The notes under the pieces were generated by a model. It searched no databases. It was given only the letters and a program-made list of their open reading frames with translations, and was not told the origin of the DNA. A program made the position numbers and the translations under genes. Shown in pieces: positions 1 through 6,739 of a stretch of DNA of 11,348 nucleotides; within the stretch, counting starts at the first letter, position 1, and each line of letters begins with the position of its first letter. Source of the stretch: Candidatus Methanomarinus sp. HR1 (GTDB lineage: Archaea > Halobacteriota > Methanosarcinia > Methanosarcinales > Methanocomedenaceae); the NCBI GenBank assembly GCA_002926195.1, contig MZXQ01000091.1:1-11348 (forward strand), in the 5' to 3' direction.

Positions 1-807
1 GGCTATCAGTACATTTACGCTCCTGATATTGCACCTGACAGCGAAATGCCACAAAGAAGATCCTTTGAAGATATCCTGTTATTAGAGCGCCTGCGAAAAG
101 CCGTCGGCCGAATCAACCCAATGATTCCGGCAGATGTGAGAGAAGATGCCATCAAGCAGATACAACGCCTTAACTCTCCCGAACTCATAGCCAACAACAA
201 AGCATTCCACCGAATGCTAACAGAAGGCATCAAAGTAAGTTACCACAAAGACGGAGCCGACAGGGGCGACCTGGTCTGGCTCATAGATTTTAATAATCCC
301 CAAAACAACGAATTTCTTGTAACCAACCAGTTCACAATCATAGAAGAACATAAAAACATTGCTCTGGAAGTTCTTAAAAAGTTGCTCAATGATGAAATAA
401 AAGCCAGGGTGAAAAAGAACCTGGTTCAAAGCAGATCGTTAATGGAAATGCTGGAAGATTCTATTAAGAAATATCACAATAAGGTTGTTACAGCTGCAGA
501 AGTTATTGAAGAATTGATCACACTTAGTAAAGAGATAAAGAGGATGGACAAAGAGCCACAGGAAATGGGGTTGTCAGAATTTGAATATGCTTTTTATACG
601 GCAATTGCAGATAATGACAGTGCAAGAGAATTAATGCAAAAAGAGAAGTTGAAAGTAATAGTAAAACGGACTTTAAGACAGTATGGTTATCCTCCGGATA
701 TGCAGGCACTTGCAACAGAAACAGTATTAAAACAGGCGGAATTAATAGCAGATGAAATAACAAAATCCTCGCTAACGCTCGGACTTCAGATATCCACCGG
801 GCGTTAA
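1..807 (+). pseudogene. hsdR: Collapsed type I restriction enzyme subunit R (HsdR) remnant, 5' end outside window
   Basis: The frame is open from base 1, so the gene begins upstream; the ATG at 46 is internal (the preceding residues, including YAPDIAPDSE, are also HsdR-like). HsdR is the ATP-driven translocase and nuclease subunit of type I restriction-modification. Up to about base 345 the product matches the HsdR N-terminus: FEDILLLERLRKA, SPELIANNKAFHRML, DLVWLIDF and NQFTIIEE. It then jumps, around bases 340-365, straight into the C-terminal helical region (LLNDEIKARVKKNLVQSRS, VIEELITLSKEI, GLSEFEYAFY). The PD-(D/E)xK nuclease motif and all helicase motifs are absent. A second gap near 628-660 removes the stretch usually found before VKRTLRQYGYPPD. 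Usual HsdR length is about 1000 residues. Both deletions keep the frame, so a short protein could still be made, but it cannot cut or translocate DNA. The last 15 or so residues do not look like HsdR. Family assignment is from remembered motifs. Confidence 0.82.
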
Positions 808-920
808 ACAAAAGGTCGAGATATTCGGTATTGGCCTGCAAAGGTATGATGAAATAGGAACGTATATATCAATAAGCATAGGTTCATAATAATAGTATAA
901 AATTTAAGCCAATAGATAGC

Positions 921-937
921 GAAATATAATATTTAAA
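921..937 (+). promoter_or_regulatory. Candidate TATA box for the Asp-box protein
   Basis: An AT-only run (AAATATAATATTTAAA) lies about 60 bases before the TTG start at 994. An archaeal TATA box here would place transcription start near 955, leaving a leader of roughly 40 bases that contains the ribosome binding site AAGGTGAT at 981-988. The surrounding 808-993 region is generally AT-rich, so the call is tentative. Confidence 0.35.
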
Positions 938-993
938 ACAGACAACATAGCATTGGTGCGGTTTTTGTGATTAATGGCAAAAGGTGATAAAAA

Positions 994-2163
994 TTGGATA
1001 TTAGGATAATAGTGGCAATTATTGGCTTGATAGGAATGATAGTCGCGGCACTTATTACGGTATCACCATATTTTATGCCAACATCTGACCCAACACCTGA
1101 CCCAACACCAATTGGTTCACCCACATCAACTTCCATTCCAACATCTGCACCTACTCAAACTGCTCCTAGTGAAACTCCCACCCATCCGCCTATCTGGAGC
1201 TGGCAGAAGATTGACGGTTTGCCTCGTCAAATAAATACACTGGTTGTGGACCCAACGAACTCACATGTTCTTTACGCAGGCACCGGAGCCTCAGGTTTGG
1301 GAAGTAGCGTCTACAAGAGTGTGGACGCTGGTATGACATGGTATCTGGCGTCGGATGGGTTGCCCAGTGAGGACGTGGAGGCGCTGGCTCTCAGCCATGA
1401 TGCTTCACCCATTCTTTACGCTGCTGCCGATAGCGGTGATATATTTACAAGTACCAATGGTGCAGAAAGCTGGACGCAATTGGGCAATGTAGAGTTAATG
1501 GGTTTCGAGAACCGCTTAGCAGTTGCTCCCAGCGATGAAAACGTTCTCTTTATCGTGAAAGATACCCGTGGTGTAGCCTGCAGCAGCGATGGGGGCTATA
1601 ACTGGTGGTCGGTCGGCAAAGGACTACCCCAAGACGAGTACGGAGATGTTAATGCAGCCCAATCACTGGCAATAGATCCAACGGATGCAAACGTGGTCTA
1701 CTTAGGCACCGGTTGGGGATCTTTCTATGGTAATGGTGTCTATAAATCAATCGATGGTGGCGAGACGTGGTCACCATCCAATAAAGGAATGCTGGATTAC
1801 GGCATTACTGCTTTGGCTGTGAACCCTATGGATCCACAAATAGTCTATGCCGGTGGGGACAATGGAGAACTGTTCAAAAGCAATAACGGTGGAGCAACTT
1901 GGAGTACTATTCAGCTACCTGATCAAACAAGCATCCATGATATCACTATAGACCCGATTACACCGGAGACGATTTACTTACTTTGCGAGCGGGTGGGGAT
2001 CTTTATCAGCAAGGACGGGGGCGCTACCTGGCATGTATTAGGGAAGCCGATAAAGCCCGATTACCCATCATTTACAGCAATGGCAATTATTTTCGAGCCT
2101 CAGCAGGTCCTGATCGTCGGCGTTAGAGATGAAGGTGGCTGGCGGTACGTCACAAAAGACTAA
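994..2163 (+). CDS. Membrane-anchored Asp-box (BNR/sortilin-like) beta-propeller protein
   Basis: The start is TTG, supported by a strong ribosome binding site (AAGGTGAT) five bases upstream. Residues 4-27 form a hydrophobic N-terminal segment (signal anchor or signal peptide). Residues 28-66 are a Pro/Thr/Ser-rich stalk, and the remainder is a repeat domain. Six Asp-box motifs of the S-x-D/N-x-G-x-T/S-W type are visible, ending at W116, W160, W204, W259, W303 and W346, each followed by a loop and a V-D/N-P-like strand start (VVDPTNSHVLYAG, AIDPTDANVVYLG, AVNPMDPQIVYAG). This spacing is typical of a sortilin/VPS10 or BNR beta-propeller displayed outside the cell. Asp boxes are structural and do not prove sialidase activity; no catalytic set was recognised, so binding or adhesion is as likely. 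The coding sequence looks more GC-rich than the flanking genes and the stalk style is common in bacterial surface proteins, so transfer is possible. Confidence 0.8.
   Translation: MDIRIIVAIIGLIGMIVAALITVSPYFMPTSDPTPDPTPIGSPTSTSIPTSAPTQTAPSETPTHPPIWSWQKIDGLPRQINTLVVDPTNSHVLYAGTGASGLGSSVYKSVDAGMTWYLASDGLPSEDVEALALSHDASPILYAAADSGDIFTSTNGAESWTQLGNVELMGFENRLAVAPSDENVLFIVKDTRGVACSSDGGYNWWSVGKGLPQDEYGDVNAAQSLAIDPTDANVVYLGTGWGSFYGNGVYKSIDGGETWSPSNKGMLDYGITALAVNPMDPQIVYAGGDNGELFKSNNGGATWSTIQLPDQTSIHDITIDPITPETIYLLCERVGIFISKDGGATWHVLGKPIKPDYPSFTAMAIIFEPQQVLIVGVRDEGGWRYVTKD
1085..1108 (+). repeat. 12-bp tandem repeat in the stalk-coding region
   Basis: CTGACCCAACAC occurs twice in direct succession (1085-1096 and 1097-1108). 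It encodes the repeated DPTP unit of the Pro/Thr-rich stalk of the Asp-box protein. Because the unit is 12 bases long, changes in copy number would keep the frame and vary the stalk length. Confidence 0.8.
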
Positions 2164-2174
2164 GGGGGATGTGA

Positions 2175-2229
2175 CACTTCAATTCGAGCAAGCTCCAATG
2201 GCTCGTGGATGCCCCCGAATTTTGAAGTG
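2175..2229. repeat. Imperfect inverted repeat just after the Asp-box gene
   Basis: The arms are CACTTCAATTCG (2175-2186) and CGAATTTTGAAGTG (2216-2229). They pair over 8 plus 4 base pairs with a two-base bulge. The interior contains a smaller GAGC-AA-GCTC palindrome (2186-2195) and another GCTC. It begins 12 bases after the stop codon at 2163, between convergent genes. It may act as a transcript 3'-end structure or be the remnant of a small mobile element; no T-run follows directly, so it is not a standard archaeal terminator. Confidence 0.5.
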
Positions 2230-2390
2230 GATACCAATTAAGCATAAATCAACCTGCTTTTTGGTGTTGGGACCTCTCTCCCCAGTTTATTTGCAGTTTC
2301 TATCCAGTCCTGGACCACAGTGAGAGTATTTTTAGGTACTACACTACTCTATAGTTAATATTCGTGCTTCAATAGACATTTCTCAATGCT

Positions 2391-2410
2391 TAATTAATTA
2401 ATTAATTAAT
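2391..2410. repeat. TAAT tandem tract at the end of the convergent gene
   Basis: Five consecutive copies of TAAT overlap the stop codon of the minus-strand gene that ends at 2402. Together with the following T- and A-runs this makes a highly AT-rich, slippage-prone stretch. The rest of the 2164-2401 interval holds the inverted repeat described separately and no gene that can be supported. Confidence 0.7.
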
Positions 2411-3190
2411 TTTTTTAATAAAAAAAACCATGAACAATAGAATCAACAATATCCATACGCTACCTAAAAACGGGCTCTGAGTAGAAGATGAATTATGAAG
2501 ACTCATATTTGATCCGTTATCCGTATTATCCACCTGATCAGTAATATCCGATGTCATATTAACATAATAACTGATCAGTACATCAACCCAAACGACATTT
2601 TCTTCAATACTATCATTAAACCGGCCTGATAGGAGATTCTCATGAATACTCACATTATCGATCCCTTCGCAGGAAATGATCTGTGTATTGTCAGGGAATT
2701 CCACATTAAGAAACGAACCCGGTTCACCCTGTAACCAGATGGTACTCCCGTTAATAAGAAGATCATCATTAAATCCGTATATCACGCAGAAAGTATTGGT
2801 AAAGCTGGTTTGAGTATCAACCGGACCCAATGCCTCAACTGGGATTAACGCATCTATATTTTCTACTGTAATCCCTTTTGTAGAATTATCAATTCTTACA
2901 TCCATTTCCGCTTTCAAGGCATCCCTGATGGTATCTCTATAATACCTGTCATAATTCAACAATTCCCAGGCGCTGACAAATCCATCTTTATCCCCATGCA
3001 GATCATCAGTTTTATTTTTGAACTCACAAGATTCCTGTCCTGAAATGACCTCGATATACTGCCATTCCATAGAATCCGGATAGATAGTGACCAGATTGTT
3101 GCATTCATATCCGGCTACAGCACTTCCAGTGAACTGGGCTGCTAATAAAAATATAAGTATGATCCAGGTAAGCTTTTTTAAATTTATCAT
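2402..3190 (-). CDS. Exported, membrane-anchored protein with EF-hand-like loop, unknown function
   Basis: I chose the ATG at 3190 because the hydrophobic signal segment begins there (MINLKKLTWIILIFLLAAQ, then a likely cleavage after SAVA). An in-frame TTG at 3214 would add eight residues and lacks a convincing ribosome binding site. The product is 262 residues: signal peptide 1-26, extracellular domain, and a C-terminal membrane helix at about 242-258 ending in KKIN. Residues 65-76 (HGDKDGFVSAWE) fit a calcium-binding EF-hand loop except that position 1 is His instead of Asp. Four cysteines (30, 55, 135, 174) could form two disulfides, and nine N-X-S/T sequons suggest archaeal N-glycosylation on the cell surface. 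The family is not recognised. It follows the methionine aminopeptidase gene by 39 bases and is probably co-transcribed with it. Confidence 0.75.
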   Translation of the reverse strand: MINLKKLTWIILIFLLAAQFTGSAVAGYECNNLVTIYPDSMEWQYIEVISGQESCEFKNKTDDLHGDKDGFVSAWELLNYDRYYRDTIRDALKAEMDVRIDNSTKGITVENIDALIPVEALGPVDTQTSFTNTFCVIYGFNDDLLINGSTIWLQGEPGSFLNVEFPDNTQIISCEGIDNVSIHENLLSGRFNDSIEENVVWVDVLISYYVNMTSDITDQVDNTDNGSNMSLHNSSSTQSPFLGSVWILLILLFMVFFIKKIN

Positions 3191-3229
3191 GATATTTATT
3201 CTTTCATATCGCAAGCGAGGATTTTTTTC

Positions 3230-4126
3230 TTATTTAGTAGTCACCCTGCACCCATCTTCCTCAACAATTAAAGTATGTTCTGCCTGGGAGACCAATGTAC
3301 CTTTTTCTTCTTTCAATACTGGATAAGATGATACATTTCCATTCTTTTCCAGCTGGAGCATTGCGAAATCCACATGCCTGGACTTAAGCCATCGTTTGGC
3401 AAAAGGCAGGGTCTTATATTGTTCTATCTCCTTTAACACAGCCCTTGCAGCAGGGTTTCTAATAGGCTTATTAGTAAATAGACTAAATATCTGGGCACTC
3501 CCTACTTCGCTCACAAATCCCTTACCATCAGTGGCAAAAGGTTCAATAGCTATGACCTGTCCAACTTCAAGCTCGACACCCACATCAGTCGGGATATTGG
3601 GAATACTGGGCGGAGCATGCTGTATATACTGGGCCAGCCCATGTCCGGTCAGATTGGCAACCGGCTTATATCCGAACTCAGTAATCGTACCATTGATAAC
3701 ATCACCGATCTCTGTAATATTGATACCTCCATGGATTATCTCTATAGCAGCATTAAGTCCTGCTTCCACAGCCTCGACCAGTTCATTATGGCCTGAAAGA
3801 TCAACTGTAATAGCAGTGTCGGCAATAAATCCGTCAATATGTACACCAATATCCAGTTTGACCATGTCCTCACCAAATACTTCAGTATCATTCTTCTTAG
3901 GTGTAGCATGTGCCGCTTCATCATTTCGGGATATATTTACAGGAAAAGCGCATTCACCACCTTCTTTTTTTATCATGTTTTCTGCAAAATTAGCAACATC
4001 AAGTAAACTCGCACCGACTTTAACCTGTTTTGCAGTCTCATTTCTGACATGGGCAAGTATTTCACCTGCTGTCATATACTTCCCAATGATCTCATCTATC
4101 TCCTGTATCATCTGTTCCTTATCCAT
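3230..4126 (-). CDS. map: Methionine aminopeptidase, type II archaeal
   Basis: The enzyme removes the initiator methionine from new proteins in the cytoplasm, using two metal ions. The start is placed at the ATG at 4126, preceded by GGTGATC, a close match to the 16S 3' end complement; in-frame GTG codons at 4138 and 4135 fall in or before this site. The protein has 298 residues, normal for archaeal enzymes. The pita-bread fold ligands are visible: D92 (KLDIGVHIDG), D103 (FIADTAIT), H162 (NLTGHGL), E195 (IAIEPFA) and E283 (AEHTLIVEE). Substrate-side histidines are H73 (AAHATP) and H170 (QHAPPSIPN). The roughly 60-residue insert between E195 and E283 (KTLPFAKRWL region) marks the type II form. 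It lies 61 bases downstream of another M24-family gene, with a possible promoter of its own between them. Confidence 0.95.
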   Translation of the reverse strand: MDKEQMIQEIDEIIGKYMTAGEILAHVRNETAKQVKVGASLLDVANFAENMIKKEGGECAFPVNISRNDEAAHATPKKNDTEVFGEDMVKLDIGVHIDGFIADTAITVDLSGHNELVEAVEAGLNAAIEIIHGGINITEIGDVINGTITEFGYKPVANLTGHGLAQYIQHAPPSIPNIPTDVGVELEVGQVIAIEPFATDGKGFVSEVGSAQIFSLFTNKPIRNPAARAVLKEIEQYKTLPFAKRWLKSRHVDFAMLQLEKNGNVSSYPVLKEEKGTLVSQAEHTLIVEEDGCRVTTK

Positions 4127-4155
4127 AATGATCACCACTACTATATTTCCTGTAT

Positions 4156-4167
4156 TACTAATTAGTA
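4156..4167. promoter_or_regulatory. Perfect 12-bp palindrome upstream of methionine aminopeptidase
   Basis: TACTAATTAGTA is self-complementary, and flanking CTGTA (4150-4154) and ACAG (4167-4170) nearly extend the symmetry around a three-base insertion. It sits 30 bases before the ATG of the gene and about where transcription would begin from the TATA-like box at 4183-4194. An operator-like role is possible; the AT-rich setting makes chance occurrence plausible. Confidence 0.35.
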
Positions 4168-4182
4168 CAGAACAATATTGCT

Positions 4183-4194
4183 GTATATTATAAC
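4183..4194 (-). promoter_or_regulatory. Candidate TATA box for methionine aminopeptidase
   Basis: On the minus strand the sequence reads TTATAATATACA, overlapping the stop codon of the upstream M24B gene. A start about 25 bases downstream would be near 4163, giving a leader of nearly 40 bases that carries the GGTGATC ribosome binding site. This would allow the aminopeptidase to be expressed independently of the upstream run. Confidence 0.4.
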
Positions 4195-5357
4195 TGTAGA
4201 TTCTTATTTAACATAGTTAAATTATTGCATCCCTTATCAGTCACAACAACCATATCTTCGATCCTGACACCACCAACATCATGATAATAAAGACCTGGTT
4301 CTACTGTAATAACATTTCCTATATCCAGGATATCTTGCTGCGGCCCTATACCAGGTCTTTCATGAATATCAATACCTACACTGTGACCGGTGGAATGAAT
4401 AAAGCCTTCATCTTCACCTACGGCAAATCCTGCATCAGTAAAACTATCGCATACTGCCTGATGTATTTCACTGCTATTAGCTCCGGGCTCGATAAGATCA
4501 AAACCAACTTGCTGGGCAGCAAGTACAGCCTCATACATTTCCTTTATCTTAGGGTCAGGTTTACCTCTGACCACAGTCCGGCTCATGTCACTGTAATATC
4601 TACTAACCATATTTCGTGGAAAAATATCAAGTATTATTTGCTGATGGGCTTGTAATACACCTTCTCCCTCCCAGTGAGGGTCGCAACTTCGTGGTCCACA
4701 GGCTACAATAGTACCCTGGGCCTCACATCCGCTGTCCAATAGAGAATGATGTATGGCAGCTTTGATATATTCGCTGGTGAGAGGCCTACCGTTAATAGTA
4801 AGTTCATCACCACTGATCTTCGAAGAACGGATCAGGTCAATTGCCTTTGATGCTGATAGTTCACAGGCACGCTGGGTATTTGAGATGGCTTTTATCTCTG
4901 TTTTGGTCTTCTTTTCTCTTAATTTTCGGATAGGGCTTGTAATACAGGTGATATTAATACCCTCATCTCTAAGATGGTCTGCAAAAAAAAGAGGAAACTC
5001 CTCTGGCACAGCTATACTGCTACACTCTTCTTCTTTTAGTAACTGTACTAACAGCCTGCTGTATACCTCTGCCGGATCTTTATGAATTTTTAACAGTTCC
5101 TTAGATCCATAATCAGAAGTAGACCTGACATCAGTAATTCGTGATTCCTTCTTAGCCCGCTCCTTTTCCATACTGGAGACCAGCAGGATATCTTTATTTT
5201 TATATAAATATGTAAAAGCATCACCTGCCAAAAAACCAGATATATAATACATATCAGCACTACGGATACTATCCGTATACATTAAATAGGCATCAATCCC
5301 TTTGCGGTGCAGCAGCGGTTGAAGGTCTTTTTTTTGTTGTTCAATTATCATGATCAC
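4188..5357 (-). CDS. M24B family peptidase, Xaa-Pro dipeptidase/aminopeptidase-like
   Basis: This 389-residue protein has the two-domain layout of prolidase-like enzymes: an N-terminal creatinase-like domain (about 1-145) and a C-terminal pita-bread catalytic domain. All five dinuclear-metal ligands are present: D244 (IILDIFPR), D257 (YYSDMSRTV), H325 (STGHSVGI), E353 (ITVEPGLY) and E367 (VRIEDMVVV). H332 in IHERP is also conserved. It should cleave peptides next to proline, probably in the cytoplasm; dipeptidase versus aminopeptidase specificity cannot be told from sequence. The GTG at 5357 overlaps the TGA of the preceding gene (GTGA), indicating translational coupling. An in-frame ATG at 5351 is an alternative start only two codons later. 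A second M24 enzyme, the methionine aminopeptidase, follows directly. Confidence 0.92.
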   Translation of the reverse strand: MIMIIEQQKKDLQPLLHRKGIDAYLMYTDSIRSADMYYISGFLAGDAFTYLYKNKDILLVSSMEKERAKKESRITDVRSTSDYGSKELLKIHKDPAEVYSRLLVQLLKEEECSSIAVPEEFPLFFADHLRDEGINITCITSPIRKLREKKTKTEIKAISNTQRACELSASKAIDLIRSSKISGDELTINGRPLTSEYIKAAIHHSLLDSGCEAQGTIVACGPRSCDPHWEGEGVLQAHQQIILDIFPRNMVSRYYSDMSRTVVRGKPDPKIKEMYEAVLAAQQVGFDLIEPGANSSEIHQAVCDSFTDAGFAVGEDEGFIHSTGHSVGIDIHERPGIGPQQDILDIGNVITVEPGLYYHDVGGVRIEDMVVVTDKGCNNLTMLNKNLQL

Positions 5358-6739
5358 AGATTATTCAATAACCCACGGGCAGCCAGTACTCCGGTAGCAG
5401 TCGCATTGATGATATCCCTGGATAGTCCCGTACCATCCCCGGCTGCATAAAGTCCTTTAATATTAGTCTGCATGTTATCATCCACATCCAGACGCATGGA
5501 ATAGAACTTGATCTCAGGGGCATACAGCAGTGTAGAATCAGAAGCCACACCTGGTATGATCTTATTCAATATTTCCAGTCCTTCTATGATATCCATTACA
5601 ATACGGTGCGGCATTGCCATACTGATATCTCCCGGTGTAATATCTTTTAGTGTATTACTGACCGGGTTTCGCCTGATGCGCTGGGATGTTGAACGCCTGC
5701 CACGCCGCAAGTCTCCCATCCGCTGAAGTACGGGTTTACCTCCACCAATAGTAGTTGCTAATTTAGCTACTGATCGACCATATCTGGTAGTGTTCTCCAT
5801 AGGATGCGTGAGTTCGATCCTTACCAGGAATGCAAAGTTGGTATTATCTGACTCAAGATCCTTCATGGCATGGCCATTAGTAGCAATAAAACCTTCATAT
5901 TCTTCTTTAACCACAAAGCCCCTGTGATTGGTACAAAAGGTCCTCACAAAATCATCATATCTGGGTGTCCGGATATGAAACTTCGGATCACGGTTGATCC
6001 TGGTTACAGGATCCATGATTATAGCAGGTACTTCTACCCTGATCCCTATATCGATCCCGGCGTATCCGGCCTTGATGTTATTCTTTTTTACCAGTTCATC
6101 TACCCAGGTTGCTCCTACACGGCCGGGAGTCAGGATCGTTGTTTTTGATCTGATCGTACTGTTATCTTTCAATACAACACCAGTACATTTACCATCTTTG
6201 ATCACAAGATCAGTAACTATGGTGTTTAGCATGAACCTGATACCTGATTGCTCAAGATCGTTCTTTAACTGCTCGATAAGCCTGGGTGTTTTATCTGAAC
6301 CAATATGCCGCTGAGGGATCTCAATAAACCTGGCACCAGTTGAAGCAGCACGGCGTTTAAGATCATCGATATCAAGATGAGACGGCCTGTTAAGTTCAAA
6401 AGGAGCACCATATTGCAGAAAAACTTTATCTACATAATCAACAAGATCCCAGGCTACATCACGGTCGTGGGTAAATTCACTCAGGTCGCCTCCGATTTCA
6501 GGACTTAAGTTTAATGTGCCATCGCTGTAAGTACCTGCGCCGCCAACGCCGCACATGATATCACAGGGATGACAGTGTGTACACCGGCTGGCCAGGTCCA
6601 TTTTACATTTTCGCTTTGATATATCCCGCCCCTGTTCTATGATAAGGACAGACAAACCTTTTCCCATCAGTTCGTATGCTGCAAACATTCCAGCCGGACC
6701 ACAACCAATTATAATCACATCATATTGTTCATCATTCAC
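5354..6739 (-). CDS. FAD-dependent oxidoreductase-like protein (COG2509 type)
   Basis: The 461-residue product begins with a Rossmann dinucleotide-binding motif (IIIGCGPAGMFAAYEL, about 9-24) with E35 at the end of the second strand, typical for FAD. Further family landmarks are GGAGTYSDGTLNLS (66-79), DLRRGRRSTSQRI (343-355), and the C-terminal FAD motif GLYAAGDGTGLSRDI (429-443). These match the poorly characterised 'FAD-dependent dehydrogenase' group COG2509; the substrate is unknown. A cysteine cluster C53-x2-C56-x2-C59-x3-C63 precedes the GGAG motif and could bind metal or an iron-sulfur cluster. The GTG start is supported by GAGGT seven bases upstream and overlaps the purP stop (GTGA). 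Its stop overlaps the M24B start in the same way, so purP, this gene and M24B are probably translated together. Family confidence is high, function low. Confidence 0.85.
   Translation of the reverse strand: MNDEQYDVIIIGCGPAGMFAAYELMGKGLSVLIIEQGRDISKRKCKMDLASRCTHCHPCDIMCGVGGAGTYSDGTLNLSPEIGGDLSEFTHDRDVAWDLVDYVDKVFLQYGAPFELNRPSHLDIDDLKRRAASTGARFIEIPQRHIGSDKTPRLIEQLKNDLEQSGIRFMLNTIVTDLVIKDGKCTGVVLKDNSTIRSKTTILTPGRVGATWVDELVKKNNIKAGYAGIDIGIRVEVPAIIMDPVTRINRDPKFHIRTPRYDDFVRTFCTNHRGFVVKEEYEGFIATNGHAMKDLESDNTNFAFLVRIELTHPMENTTRYGRSVAKLATTIGGGKPVLQRMGDLRRGRRSTSQRIRRNPVSNTLKDITPGDISMAMPHRIVMDIIEGLEILNKIIPGVASDSTLLYAPEIKFYSMRLDVDDNMQTNIKGLYAAGDGTGLSRDIINATATGVLAARGLLNNL

Noticed and set aside
524..841. 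105-codon minus-strand frame with hydrophobic leucine-rich content
   Set aside because: It is antisense to the HsdR C-terminal remnant; the hydrophobicity comes from reverse-complemented Lys/Glu codons.
776..889. Short plus-strand frame reading KVEIFGIGLQRYDEIGT and so on after the HsdR remnant
   Set aside because: It is protein-like in appearance but begins after a stop, has no start codon and is too short to assign. It may be the tail of a deleted gene, but nothing confirms this.
2129..2323. 64-codon plus-strand frame overlapping the end of the Asp-box gene
   Set aside because: It starts inside a well-supported gene, contains the inverted repeat, and has no protein-like features.
3396..4193. 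265-codon open frame on the plus strand
   Set aside because: It lies opposite the methionine aminopeptidase, which has all its metal ligands. The plus-strand product is low-complexity Ser/Ile/Pro-rich and looks like an antisense shadow.
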